A stretch of DNA of 64,000 bases from CAZPMT01 sp964587655 (GCA_964587655.1 CAZPMT010000004.1:50506-114505), one strand, 5' to 3'. Shown: positions 49,460 through 57,473, counted from the stretch's first letter. Notes: generated by a model not told the origin, from the sequence alone. Numbers and translations are program-made.

Positions 49460-51613
49460 ATGTCCGTATTCGCAGTCACATTGCTTGCGGCGTGCGGCGC
49501 GATACGCGTCTGGGTGGAGTCGCCCGAGACCCGCGTCTTTCCGAACACCGTTCCGTCGTCCGCTTCAGTTGCCGAGGCGAGCATCCACGCGGCGCAAGGC
49601 GAGCGGGAATCCTTTCAGATCTGCATCAGGGCGGGGAAGAAGCCGGTCGAAAACATCTCCGTCGAGGCGCGCGGCATAGGGGACTCGTTTCCTCCGCCTG
49701 AGATACGGCGCGTCGGCTACATCAGCCTGCCGAGTCCCGTCGCGCGCGCGGTCGATATGAAAGGACTCTCGAGTCAGCAGCAGGCGGCGGGCGCGGCGGA
49801 GTGGTTTCCGGATCCCTTGCTCGATTTCACGCCGTTCAGTCTCGCGCCGGGCGAAACCGCGGCGGTGTGGCTGACCTATGACGTGCCGCGCGACGCACGT
49901 CCGGGAAATCGGCAGGGCGTCGTCGTAGTGAAGTTCGGAGACAAGCAGAAGCGAAACGTAAAGGTTTCGCTCGATGTATTCGCGTTCGCGCTGCCGGAAA
50001 CGCCGAGCCTTCGCACGGCCATTTCGCTTAACCGTTCGTCTATTGCCGCCGTGTACGGTCTCGATAACGATTCGCTTGAGCAGTGGAAGCCGATCTACGA
50101 CGCTTTCGTCCGCGAGCGCATTTCGTTCCGGCTGTGGGAAGGCGGCGACCTTGTATCTATCCCGAAGGAGGGTCCGCCGGACACGGGCCGTTTCAAGGAG
50201 CACTTGGATTATGCCGTGAATGCGGCGCACATGAACAGCATCGACGTCGGCGCGGGATCGACGGGCGTTGCGCCGTGGCCGCCGCTTCCCGCGGGGACGC
50301 TCCAGGATCCGATGCAGTATTACCTGCACGATATGGGCAACTGGCTTCAGGATCGGGACTGGCTGGACAAGGCATACATCGAACCTATGCCGCTCCCGGC
50401 GCGGACCAAATGGCAGCCAGCCCGCGACGCCTATTTCCGCGTCAAACGGAATGACAAGCGCATCAAACGGTTGCTGGTCGGAGCGGGCGACCCGTACTTC
50501 GAACGCTACACGGAGATCTGGGCGACGCCGGTTGCGCAGTTCGATCCGTATGCGGACGGGCTGCTGCGACAGGGGATCTCGCTCTCGTTCAAACAGAAAC
50601 CGCCCGCGAAAGTCGTGAGCGCCTCGTCATCGGGGAGTCCGCCGGGCGATCGGCTCTATGCCACGCAGCCCGAGGACGCCTATGACGGCTGCCTGTTCAC
50701 GTACTGGATATCCAAGGACGTGCCAAAGAAGTCCGCGCCGCAATGGCTGCAAATCGATCTTGAGAAGGCTGTCACGACGGATAAGGTCAAGATCATCTGG
50801 AAGCGCGGTTTTGAATCGACCAACATCACGATCCGCACGGCTCTGGAGGGGAGCATTCTCGATCAGTCGGGTATGAAATGGCAGCCCTACCCGGCCGCCT
50901 CGCCGTTTGTGCAGAGTTGGGCGGAAGGGACTTTTCCCTCGGCGGCGACGTTCGACACTGCATACATCGAGTTCGCGGACAGCTTTCACCAGGGCACCAT
51001 CGGCGTCACCGAAGTCGTGTTCGGCGAAATCCCTAACATGGAACCCCCGGAGCACATCGAGCCGATCGATGTTTGGCTAACTAGCGCGGAGGGGAGCTTT
51101 CCGTCTTTCTCGGTGCGGGCGCATCCCATCGAGGCGCGGCTGATGCCGTGGGTATGCTGGGGGCATCAGTCCGAGGGCTTTGTACATGACGGCCTGTGCC
51201 GGTGGCCCAAGGGGTGGGCCGCGCTAGCGAAGGAACAGCCGCTCGTGTGGCCGGTCGTCGGTCCGAGAAAGGTCAGCGGAAAACGGCAAGAGGCGGAGCG
51301 GCCTGCGACCGGGCCGAGCGGGGCCGATTTCCTCTTCTATCCGGGCCGGAACGGGCCCATTCCTTCGATTCGATCCGAAGCGTTGCGCGACGGCATGGAG
51401 GACTACGAGTATTTGGTTGCCCTCGACCAGTTGCTTTCCGGCGGGACGACTACGCTTAACGATTTGCGGCTTCCGGACGTGGCGAACGTTTCCGCGCGCC
51501 GCCTGTATCCTCCCGATCCTTCGGGGCCGGAGTTGGACGGTCTGGCGGCAATGGTGTGCAAAGGGCGCATTCGCATGGGCTGGGCCATTTCACAGCTTGC
51601 GAAGAAGAAATGA
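49460..51613 (+). CDS. DUF4091-family protein with inserted F5/8 type C-like domain
   Basis: A 717-aa protein. The start at 49460 gives MSVFAVTLLAACGAIRV, a short export signal whose LAAC could be a lipobox. Residues about 20-190 are beta-sandwich-like (ESFQICIRAGKKPVENISVEA). About 195-390 looks like a TIM-barrel region. About 420-550 resembles a discoidin/F5/8 type C carbohydrate-binding domain (AYDGCLFTYWISKD ... PQWLQIDLEKAVTTDKVKIIWKRGF). The C-terminal SGADFLFYPG ... IPSIRSEALRDGMEDYEYL is the DUF4091 signature. DUF4091 proteins are thought to be glycoside hydrolases. The inserted lectin-like domain is unusual. Confidence 0.72.
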   Translation: MSVFAVTLLAACGAIRVWVESPETRVFPNTVPSSASVAEASIHAAQGERESFQICIRAGKKPVENISVEARGIGDSFPPPEIRRVGYISLPSPVARAVDMKGLSSQQQAAGAAEWFPDPLLDFTPFSLAPGETAAVWLTYDVPRDARPGNRQGVVVVKFGDKQKRNVKVSLDVFAFALPETPSLRTAISLNRSSIAAVYGLDNDSLEQWKPIYDAFVRERISFRLWEGGDLVSIPKEGPPDTGRFKEHLDYAVNAAHMNSIDVGAGSTGVAPWPPLPAGTLQDPMQYYLHDMGNWLQDRDWLDKAYIEPMPLPARTKWQPARDAYFRVKRNDKRIKRLLVGAGDPYFERYTEIWATPVAQFDPYADGLLRQGISLSFKQKPPAKVVSASSSGSPPGDRLYATQPEDAYDGCLFTYWISKDVPKKSAPQWLQIDLEKAVTTDKVKIIWKRGFESTNITIRTALEGSILDQSGMKWQPYPAASPFVQSWAEGTFPSAATFDTAYIEFADSFHQGTIGVTEVVFGEIPNMEPPEHIEPIDVWLTSAEGSFPSFSVRAHPIEARLMPWVCWGHQSEGFVHDGLCRWPKGWAALAKEQPLVWPVVGPRKVSGKRQEAERPATGPSGADFLFYPGRNGPIPSIRSEALRDGMEDYEYLVALDQLLSGGTTTLNDLRLPDVANVSARRLYPPDPSGPELDGLAAMVCKGRIRMGWAISQLAKKK

Positions 51614-51630
51614 ATATGAGATCGTGGTGC

Positions 51631-51659
51631 TTGAGTTGGATCATCCGCTTTTGTATAAT
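51631..51659 (+). promoter_or_regulatory. Strong sigma-70-like promoter between DUF4091 gene and GNAT remnant
   Basis: TTGAGT at 51631-51636, a 17-base spacer, and a perfect TATAAT at 51654-51659. The next ATG rightwards with room for a leader is at 51694, opening a 46-codon frame of no recognised family that stops at 51832-51834. Confidence 0.5.
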
Positions 51660-51830
51660 TTGGAAGCTGTACCAGATGATAGGCCGTGACATCATGAAGG
51701 TCGGAAATCCGGCATCCACCGCGATCCCAGGGCAGTTCCCGCTACTGAGGACCATGCAGTACACGCTCCACTGGGCCATGCCGGAACACGTGGCGAATCA
51801 AGAAGCAGAACCACCGGCTGCTGCGGCCGG

Positions 51831-52088
51831 CTAACCGCCGCCGCAGAGCTTTGGCGTTCGGCGCCAATGGAGCGGGATGTCGATGAAGTATGGACAGAGC
51901 CAAGTCCACAGAATTCGGCTGCCCGCAGACTTTATGCTCGATGTGGACTGGCCGAGAAGCCCAGACCGATGGACATGAAGCAGGACGTTCCGTATTGGGC
52001 ACTTGAGCGTTCGCGGTGGATCGAACTGAAAACCAATACCGAACAAACGCATGCACCGGACGCGCTACCGTGCGCCGGTGATGCTTGA
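51831..52088 (+). pseudogene. Remnant of a GNAT acetyltransferase C-terminus
   Basis: In frame from 51831 is LTAAAELWRSAPMERDVDEV, then WTEPSPQNSAARRLYARCGL, then AEKPRPMDMKQDV. The NSAARRLYARCGL block is the classic acetyl-CoA-binding N.AA..LY...GF motif with the aromatic Phe replaced by Leu. The N-terminal half of a GNAT domain is missing and the frame runs past a natural end into the attC-like hairpin. An ATG at 51867 could start a 73-aa product, but it would not be a functional enzyme. Confidence 0.5.
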
Positions 52089-52096
52089 CGTTAGCC
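52038..52096 (+). repeat. attC-like (integron recombination site) hairpin
   Basis: ACCGAAC at 52038-52044 (approximates RYYYAAC) and GTTAGCC at 52090-52096 (approximates GTTRRRY) bound an imperfect palindrome of about 59 bases. Inner arms GCATGCACCGG and CCGGTGATGC pair with one extra G on the left arm, as extrahelical bases do in attC sites. The centre is ACGCGCTACCGTGCG. The sulfotransferase ATG is 10 bases past the right box, and the partial GNAT reading frame ends inside the site, as cassette genes do. Each core box has at least one mismatch, and no integrase is in the window. Confidence 0.55.
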
Positions 52097-52105
52097 CATT
52101 CGATC

Positions 52106-52981
52106 ATGAAGGATGCATGCACTTCAAAATGCCGCCCAATAATCGTCTTTGGCGCGGAGCGCAGCGGCACATCCGTGGTGGCCGAAATGGTCCGCCGATG
52201 GGGAGCTTACGCAGGAGAACCGGAGAAACTGAGGAAGGGCGACGAACACAATCCGCAAGGATACTCGGAGTACACGCCCATCTGGGATTTCTTGGTTGAA
52301 CTCGGTGACTTTGCAGAAGGAGCTAGCTGGTGGGACGCCTCCTTCCAGGAGCGCGTTAAGGAGAAAGCCAGCATTCCGCAGTACAGGGAGAAAGCCCAGA
52401 GCTTGATCGGCACAATGAAGAAGCAGGGCAGGCCGTGGGTCTGGAAGGACCCTGCCCTCAGCTTCTTTCTCCCCTTCTGGCGGGAGATATGGCGCGATCC
52501 CGTTTATATCATCACGGTACGCAATCCCTATGACATAGCAGTATCTTGGCAGAAGTTCGTGCTGCCGCCAGAACAAGAAGGGTCTCTGAATCTCATCGCT
52601 GGCAACCTGTTGCGTTGGCAGTACATGATGTTACTCGTGCTTGAACACACAGACGACGCGGAGGACAAGCTGTTCATCCCCTTTGAAGGACTCATGCGAG
52701 ACCCGAAGACGTACGCGAAACGACTAAGTGAGTTCCTTGACCGGAGTTGCGCGGACAAGACCTCGGGCGAGAGGCGTGTTGAGCAAATGGCCCGGGTTGT
52801 CAATCCACGCCTGTGGCGCAATCGCGCCAATGTCCCCTTCTCAAGAGCTCACGAGGCGACAAATGAGCAGAAGGCCCTGTACCAGTTCCTGGGAAAGAAG
52901 ACTGAGGATCCTCTCACGAAGTTGAATATAACAGACTACCAAATGCCAGCAGACTGGCGAGACGTCATCAGAGATAAGTAG
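52106..52981 (+). CDS. Sulfotransferase-family protein
   Basis: A 291-aa PAPS-dependent sulfotransferase-like protein. The 5'-phosphosulfate-binding loop is IIVFGAERSGTSVVAEMV near 12-29 and the 3'-phosphate-binding motif is YIITVRNPYDIAVSW near 140. A VWKDPALSFFLPFW strand lies between. Family members transfer sulfate to sugars, lipids or proteins; bacterial genes of this kind often act on surface glycans. The sequence is more A+T-rich than its neighbours and begins 10 bases past an attC-like hairpin, so it may be a captured cassette. There is no strong Shine-Dalgarno. Its 3' end coincides with a partial copy of repeat B (52977-52992). Confidence 0.8.
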   Translation: MKDACTSKCRPIIVFGAERSGTSVVAEMVRRWGAYAGEPEKLRKGDEHNPQGYSEYTPIWDFLVELGDFAEGASWWDASFQERVKEKASIPQYREKAQSLIGTMKKQGRPWVWKDPALSFFLPFWREIWRDPVYIITVRNPYDIAVSWQKFVLPPEQEGSLNLIAGNLLRWQYMMLLVLEHTDDAEDKLFIPFEGLMRDPKTYAKRLSEFLDRSCADKTSGERRVEQMARVVNPRLWRNRANVPFSRAHEATNEQKALYQFLGKKTEDPLTKLNITDYQMPADWRDVIRDK

Positions 52982-53028
52982 GGACAGTAACGAATGGCAC
53001 TAAGATAAGCGAAGGAAGGGAACTGCGT

Positions 53029-54090
53029 ATGGCGAAGAAGAAACTGAAGGTCGGCCTGATCGGCGCGGGCGGCATTGCCAACGCGTGCCATCTGAACAAT
53101 TGGCAGGAACTCGAGGGCGAGGGGCGCGTCGAGTTTGTGGGCGTGTGCGACATCATCAAGGAACGCGCGGAGACTGCAAAGGCCAAGTTCGGCGCGAAGA
53201 AGATGTACCTCGACTACCACAAGATGCTGCGCGACGACGATTACGACATCATCGACGTCTGCACGCAGAACCGCGGGCATTGTCCCGCGACGGTCGCGGC
53301 GTTGAAGGCCGGCGCGCACGTGCTGGTCGAGAAGCCGATGGCCATGAACGTCAGGGAATGCGAGGCGATGATCAAGGCCGCCAAGGAAAACAGACGCACG
53401 CTGATGGTGGCCCAGCACATGCGCTTCGAAGCGTCCTCCGAGGCGCTGAAGAGGGTGATCGAGCGGGGCGAGCTTGGCGAGATCTATACGGCGAACGCGA
53501 AGTGCATGCGGCGTCGCGGCATCCCCGGCTGGGGCAAGTTTCATATCCGCAAGGAATCGCTCGGCGGCCCGCTTATCGACATCGGCGTTCACGTGATGGA
53601 TCTGTGCGTGTGGCTCATGGGCTGTCCGAAACCCATCGCGGCCTCCGGCAAGGTCTACCGGAAATTCGGAGATCGCGAGGACCTGTCCAACGCCGAGTGG
53701 GGCAGGGGATACCCGCCGAAACAGTTCGACGTCGAGGACTACGCCGTGGGGTTTGTCCGCTTCGAGAAGGGCATCACGATGGTTGTCGAGTGTTCGTGGG
53801 CCGCGAACATCCATGCCGAATACGAATGCGTCAGCGTTCTCGGCGACAAGGCAGGCGTCGCAACGCATCCGCTCGGGGTGTATGGTTACGACGGCAGTGT
53901 GCTGACGAGCCGCAAGTTCGATTGGCTGCCGTCGCAGGAGGGGCACCGGATGGAGATCCGTCACTTCACGGAATGCATCGAAAAGAAACTCCCGGTCCGT
54001 GTGAAGCCCGCGGAATCGCTGCGGATCCAAAAGATCATCGACGCCATCTACGAAAGTTCAGCGAAGAATAAGGAGATCGCGATTAAGTAG
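53029..54090 (+). CDS. Gfo/Idh/MocA-family oxidoreductase
   Basis: A 353-aa NAD(P)-dependent oxidoreductase. The Rossmann motif is VGLIGAGGIANACHLNNW. The EKPMAMNVRECEAM segment near 103 has the conserved Lys, and GGPLIDIGVHVMDLCVWLMG near 182 has the His/Asp site. Likely substrate: a sugar, inositol or related polyol. A good GAAGGAAGGGAA site precedes the ATG. It is distinct in sequence from the Gfo/Idh/MocA gene at 25.1-26.3 kb (different NAD-binding loop and Asp/His context), so the two are not recent duplicates. It is probably independent of the sulfotransferase. Confidence 0.88.
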   Translation: MAKKKLKVGLIGAGGIANACHLNNWQELEGEGRVEFVGVCDIIKERAETAKAKFGAKKMYLDYHKMLRDDDYDIIDVCTQNRGHCPATVAALKAGAHVLVEKPMAMNVRECEAMIKAAKENRRTLMVAQHMRFEASSEALKRVIERGELGEIYTANAKCMRRRGIPGWGKFHIRKESLGGPLIDIGVHVMDLCVWLMGCPKPIAASGKVYRKFGDREDLSNAEWGRGYPPKQFDVEDYAVGFVRFEKGITMVVECSWAANIHAEYECVSVLGDKAGVATHPLGVYGYDGSVLTSRKFDWLPSQEGHRMEIRHFTECIEKKLPVRVKPAESLRIQKIIDAIYESSAKNKEIAIK

Positions 54091-54129
54091 AACTCCGGCC
54101 GCATGGATCTCTTCGCAGGTTCTGATGAA

Positions 54130-54303
54130 CCTAGATTCGGCAGTCGAGATTGAAGGTGCTTCCCGAAATGGTGGACGGCGTGGACTTTGTGGACGATGTG
54201 GACGCCGAAAAGGATAACCTGCAGGGTTGCGTCCACCTTGTCCACAACGTCCACTTTGTCCACTGCTTGGACAAACCCAACTGGCTTCAATTGCCGAATC
54301 TAG
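54130..54303. repeat. MITE-like element H, copy 3 (both termini intact)
   Basis: The left terminus CCTAGATTCGGCAGT (54130) and right terminus ATTGCCGAATCTAGG (54289-54303) are inverted copies, with 13 of the outer 13 bases identical. The interior has GTGGACGGCGTGGAC-type units on the left and GTCCACC and GTCCAC units on the right. This copy carries GTGGAC rather than ATGGAC, so arm composition drifts in a coordinated, complementary way. It lies 21 bases upstream of a gene start. Confidence 0.9.
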
Positions 54304-54324
54304 GATGAAAGGAGGACAGGGCAT

Positions 54325-55644
54325 ATGGAATGGACGTGCAGACTTATTGTTTTCTCGATCCTCGTGTTGGCCTCGTTGCCGGCCCTTGCCGGCATACAGG
54401 TCGAGGTCGAGGAAGACGTGTACTCCTTCGTACCTCCGAACAACGGTTCCGGTCCTCTCTGGTCTTACGGCTGCACGCAGATCGCCCGGCTGGGGGACGA
54501 TGTGTTCGTGAGCGAGATGGAGACCGGAGAAGGAGTCCCGCTGCTCGCAAACACGCGGTGGAGACTTCTGCGCCGCACGGACGCCGGATGGACGGCGGTG
54601 GCGCAACCGGACGGTTATCGGCAGCGTGAGCCATGTCCTCTCGCCACGGTATCGCGCGACGTGCTCTTCATGAATGTGAACGATTCCACGCAGCCTCCGG
54701 GCACGAAGTACGGACCGTGCGAACCGGCGCTGCTGAGATTCGCGTTCCGCGGTTCCGACGTTCGCCAGGAGCGCATCAAGCCGTCCTGGGGCGAGAAGCC
54801 GTACTACACGGACCATTCTTATCGGGGCTTCGCGGCGGATCGGCGACGGGACCAACTGCTCATGCTCAACATCGACGCGAAGACAAGCGTGCAGCACGCA
54901 TGCCTCCTTTCGCGGGACGGGCGAACGCTCGCGAACGCGTCGATCACCTTCCCGATTCGTTCGTGCTACCCGCAAGTTGCCTTGTGCGACCGCGCGGCCT
55001 ATGTGCTTGCCATCGGCGACATCGTGGAGCCCGTCAAGGAATGGAAGGAGTACAAGTTCGACCAGACCAAACAGACCTGGGACTACGTCTTCCGGATTCT
55101 CTACTTCACGTGGGCGCCGGATATAGCGAAGGGTTTCGCCAGTCCCATTGAGATTGCCAACGTCGACGCTACGGGTGGGTACATCGGCAACCAGGACCTG
55201 TGGATCAGCCCCAAAGGCGAGGCCTACATAATGTACACCGAGCGCGAGGTCCAGTCGGCCCTGTTGCGCGACAAGTTCTTCCCGGGCAAATCGATCCTGT
55301 CCTCGCTTCATCTTGCCGTAGTGAAGGACGGCGCGATCACCTCGAAACGAACGCTCATTGAAGGAAGCGCCGCTTCCGAGCCCGGATGCGCGCGTTTCCA
55401 CGTCGCGAAGGACGGGACCGTGTACGCCGTCCTTTACGTCACCGGACCGGAGGCGGGCAACAAGCTCATACGGATCTATCCTTCCATCGAGAACCCGCCG
55501 CTCATTCCAATCCCGCTCAAAAACCCCATGGGGTCCTATTGCCTCGCGAGCGTCCGAGCCGGAAACAAACCGTCGAACACGATAGATATGCACGGACAAA
55601 CCAAAGGCAACACCATGTCATACGCGCGCATAGTGTTGCCTTGA
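54325..55644 (+). CDS. Secreted beta-propeller-like protein of unknown function
   Basis: A 439-aa protein with a signal peptide (RLIVFSILVLASLPALAG). The mature part is built of repeating short beta-strands with aromatic-Gly turns (PPGTKYGPCEPALLRFAFRG; YIGNQDLWISPKGEAYIMYTE; GCARFHVAKDGTVYAVLYVTG), as in five- to seven-bladed propellers of the BNR/sialidase type. Classical Asp-box repeats are not clear, so no enzyme can be named. A GGAGG site precedes the ATG, and element H copy 3 ends 21 bases upstream. It could bind or cleave an extracellular glycan. Confidence 0.55.
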   Translation: MEWTCRLIVFSILVLASLPALAGIQVEVEEDVYSFVPPNNGSGPLWSYGCTQIARLGDDVFVSEMETGEGVPLLANTRWRLLRRTDAGWTAVAQPDGYRQREPCPLATVSRDVLFMNVNDSTQPPGTKYGPCEPALLRFAFRGSDVRQERIKPSWGEKPYYTDHSYRGFAADRRRDQLLMLNIDAKTSVQHACLLSRDGRTLANASITFPIRSCYPQVALCDRAAYVLAIGDIVEPVKEWKEYKFDQTKQTWDYVFRILYFTWAPDIAKGFASPIEIANVDATGGYIGNQDLWISPKGEAYIMYTEREVQSALLRDKFFPGKSILSSLHLAVVKDGAITSKRTLIEGSAASEPGCARFHVAKDGTVYAVLYVTGPEAGNKLIRIYPSIENPPLIPIPLKNPMGSYCLASVRAGNKPSNTIDMHGQTKGNTMSYARIVLP

Positions 55645-55669
55645 GGTACTTGATCTGAGCCCGCGGACC

Positions 55670-56296
55670 CTATTTCTTGTCCAGCGGCTTGATCGTGATG
55701 TTACGGTACCAGACTTTTCCGTGATTGCCCTGCAACATCAACGGACCGGCCTCGTCCACGCCGCCGGGCAGCGCGCCGCCCGTCACTTTCGTGATTTGCT
55801 GCTTGTCGTGGATGACCTGCCCGTTTAACTTCGCCGTCAGCACATCCCCGACGTAGCTCACTTCGAGTGTGTTCCATTCGCCGACGGGTTTCGTCGCGTT
55901 GACCTTCGGCGGGAACTGGGCGTAAACCGCGCCGTCATCGCCCTTGCCGGGAGGGTTCTTGCCGAAGCTGTCGAGCACCTGGAGTTCGATGCGGCCGCGA
56001 AGATAGACGCCGCTGTTGCCGTCCTTCACGGTCTTGTACTCGATCTTGAGTTCAAAATCCTTGAACTTCTCGACGGTCGCGATATCGTTCCCGTCATGAC
56101 CCGTCGCGATGTTCGTCAGCGTGCCGTCTTCGGCCTTCCATTTGTTCTCGCCCGTTGCGTTACGCGCGTTCTGCCACCCGGCCAGGTCCTTGCCGTTGAA
56201 CAGCGAAACCAAGCCCGCTTCGGCTGCCGACGCGCAGAACGAGATTGCGACGACCCCTACAATTGCCATTGCCCATACTGCTTTGTGCCTAATCAT
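55670..56296 (-). CDS. Secreted DUF1080 (3-keto-disaccharide hydrolase) protein
   Basis: A 208-aa protein with signal peptide (AVWAMAIVGVVAISFCASA) and one DUF1080 beta-sandwich: LVSLFNGKDLAGWQNARNAT, FKDFELKIEYKT, NSGVYLRGRIELQVLDSFG, GEWNTLEVSYVGDVLTAKLNG, and the terminal GKVWYRNITIKPL. The AGN-x-GxVYLRGR block is the usual active-site/ligand-binding strand. GGAGACGG precedes the ATG. It is paired with the larger DUF1080 gene immediately upstream on the same strand, separated by an intergenic palindrome C. Together they suggest periplasmic handling of a keto-disaccharide or related glycan. Confidence 0.88.
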   Translation of the reverse strand: MIRHKAVWAMAIVGVVAISFCASAAEAGLVSLFNGKDLAGWQNARNATGENKWKAEDGTLTNIATGHDGNDIATVEKFKDFELKIEYKTVKDGNSGVYLRGRIELQVLDSFGKNPPGKGDDGAVYAQFPPKVNATKPVGEWNTLEVSYVGDVLTAKLNGQVIHDKQQITKVTGGALPGGVDEAGPLMLQGNHGKVWYRNITIKPLDKK

Positions 56297-56335
56297 TGTC
56301 CGTCTCCCTTTCACACGTTTCTTGTTCTTGATCGG

Positions 56336-56364
56336 CACAGTTTGTCAAACCCCGACAAACTGTG
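56336..56364. repeat. Palindromic element C, copy 3, intergenic
   Basis: CACAGTTTGTC (56336-56346), loop AAACCCC, GACAAACTGTG (56354-56364); the 11-bp arms pair perfectly. On the opposite strand the loop reads GGGGTTT, matching the GTGGTTT of copy 2. It lies between two DUF1080 genes transcribed leftwards. Confidence 0.9.
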
Positions 56365-56378
56365 ATGAAGCACCTGCT

Positions 56379-57473
56379 TCATTTCGCCGGATACTCAAGC
56401 ACGCGAATGTTCTTGAACGACAGATCCGTGGTTGGATCATGCCCTTGCAGGTGAATGGTTCCAGGCCCCGTCACGTAACCTTCCTTGCCGTTCGAGTCCG
56501 AAGAGACCGCCCGCGCATCAAGGTAATCGCTCGCGAGATAGCCGTTATTCCACACCGCCGCGTGGTTTCCGTCGCAGACGATCGTCAGCGTGAACCATTC
56601 GCGGTCGCTGGACACAACCTTTCGCGCCGCCTGATTGCCGTAGTTGCCACCCGTGCCGAAATCCACCGGCTTCGTGCGGTCGTCCCCTTGCCATTGGTTG
56701 CGCACCTGGCACTCATACCCCTTCCAGAAAACGCCCACCGGCCCGCGATAGAAAACGCCGCTGTTGAGGTGATCCCCGTTCGAGAAAATATCGAGCTGGA
56801 GGACGAAATCCTTGTACGTGCCCGCGGTCTCGATCTGGCCGTTGCCGTTCGTGATGTTGATGGCGCCATCGACCACCTTGAACTCCGACTTGTGTCCCGG
56901 GATGACGTTCCAACCTTCGAGATCTTTGCCGTTGAAAATCGGCTTCGCATTCAAGGGGCGGAGCCGCGCACTCGCGATCTCGACCTTGCCTTTCCTGTGA
57001 TACTGGAATCCGATATGTCCGCGTTTCCCGCCGCCGAGGACCTCGGCGTCTTTTCCGTCCATCTTGGCGGTCACCTTATCGCCGTCGGCCGTCACGGTTA
57101 TCTCGCGCCAATCCGGCGTCGAACCCTTCGGCTCCTTCAACAGAATTGTTGCGCCGCCGGTCTCGCTTGGGTGTCCGTCAAGGCCCGCGCGAACAACCAG
57201 GCCCGCGGAACCGTCAGCCGCGGCGCGCATCTTGACCACAAGCTCAAAATCCGTAAACTGGCTTGTCGATGCGAGCCACCCGCCCGCGCCGTTTTCGCAC
57301 ACCAGGTTCTTCTCCGCCACCTGCCACTGTGCATCGCCGACAGCGGTCCAGCCGAACAACGTCTCGTTGTCGAAAAGGTTGATCCACTCGTCCGCGCGGG
57401 CAACGCCGCCGAACAACATGGTTACGGCCAGTAAAACCGCGATACTTGTCAATGTCCCGATTCTCTTGTTCAT
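56379..57473 (-). CDS. Secreted protein with two DUF1080 domains
   Basis: A 364-aa protein with signal peptide (GTLTSIAVLLAVTMLFGGVARA). The first domain (about 28-170) opens WINLFDNETLFGWTAVG and contains FTDFELVVKMRAAAD and WREITVTADGDKVTAKMDG. The second (about 175-364) opens PIFNGKDLEGWNVIPG and contains YKDFVLQLDIFSNGDHLNSG, VFYRGPVGVFWKGYECQVRN and TDLSFKNIRVLEYPAK. Only the second half has the full NSGVFYRG-type strand, so the first may be a binding domain. GAAGGAGA lies 6 bases upstream. It is probably cotranscribed with the downstream single-domain gene. Confidence 0.87.
   Translation of the reverse strand: MNKRIGTLTSIAVLLAVTMLFGGVARADEWINLFDNETLFGWTAVGDAQWQVAEKNLVCENGAGGWLASTSQFTDFELVVKMRAAADGSAGLVVRAGLDGHPSETGGATILLKEPKGSTPDWREITVTADGDKVTAKMDGKDAEVLGGGKRGHIGFQYHRKGKVEIASARLRPLNAKPIFNGKDLEGWNVIPGHKSEFKVVDGAINITNGNGQIETAGTYKDFVLQLDIFSNGDHLNSGVFYRGPVGVFWKGYECQVRNQWQGDDRTKPVDFGTGGNYGNQAARKVVSSDREWFTLTIVCDGNHAAVWNNGYLASDYLDARAVSSDSNGKEGYVTGPGTIHLQGHDPTTDLSFKNIRVLEYPAK

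Noticed and set aside
51829..51862. Second attC-like site at GGCTAACCGCC ... TTCGGC before the GNAT remnant
   Set aside because: The stem is short and the same bases continue the GNAT reading frame (LTAAAELWRS), so coding sequence explains them better.
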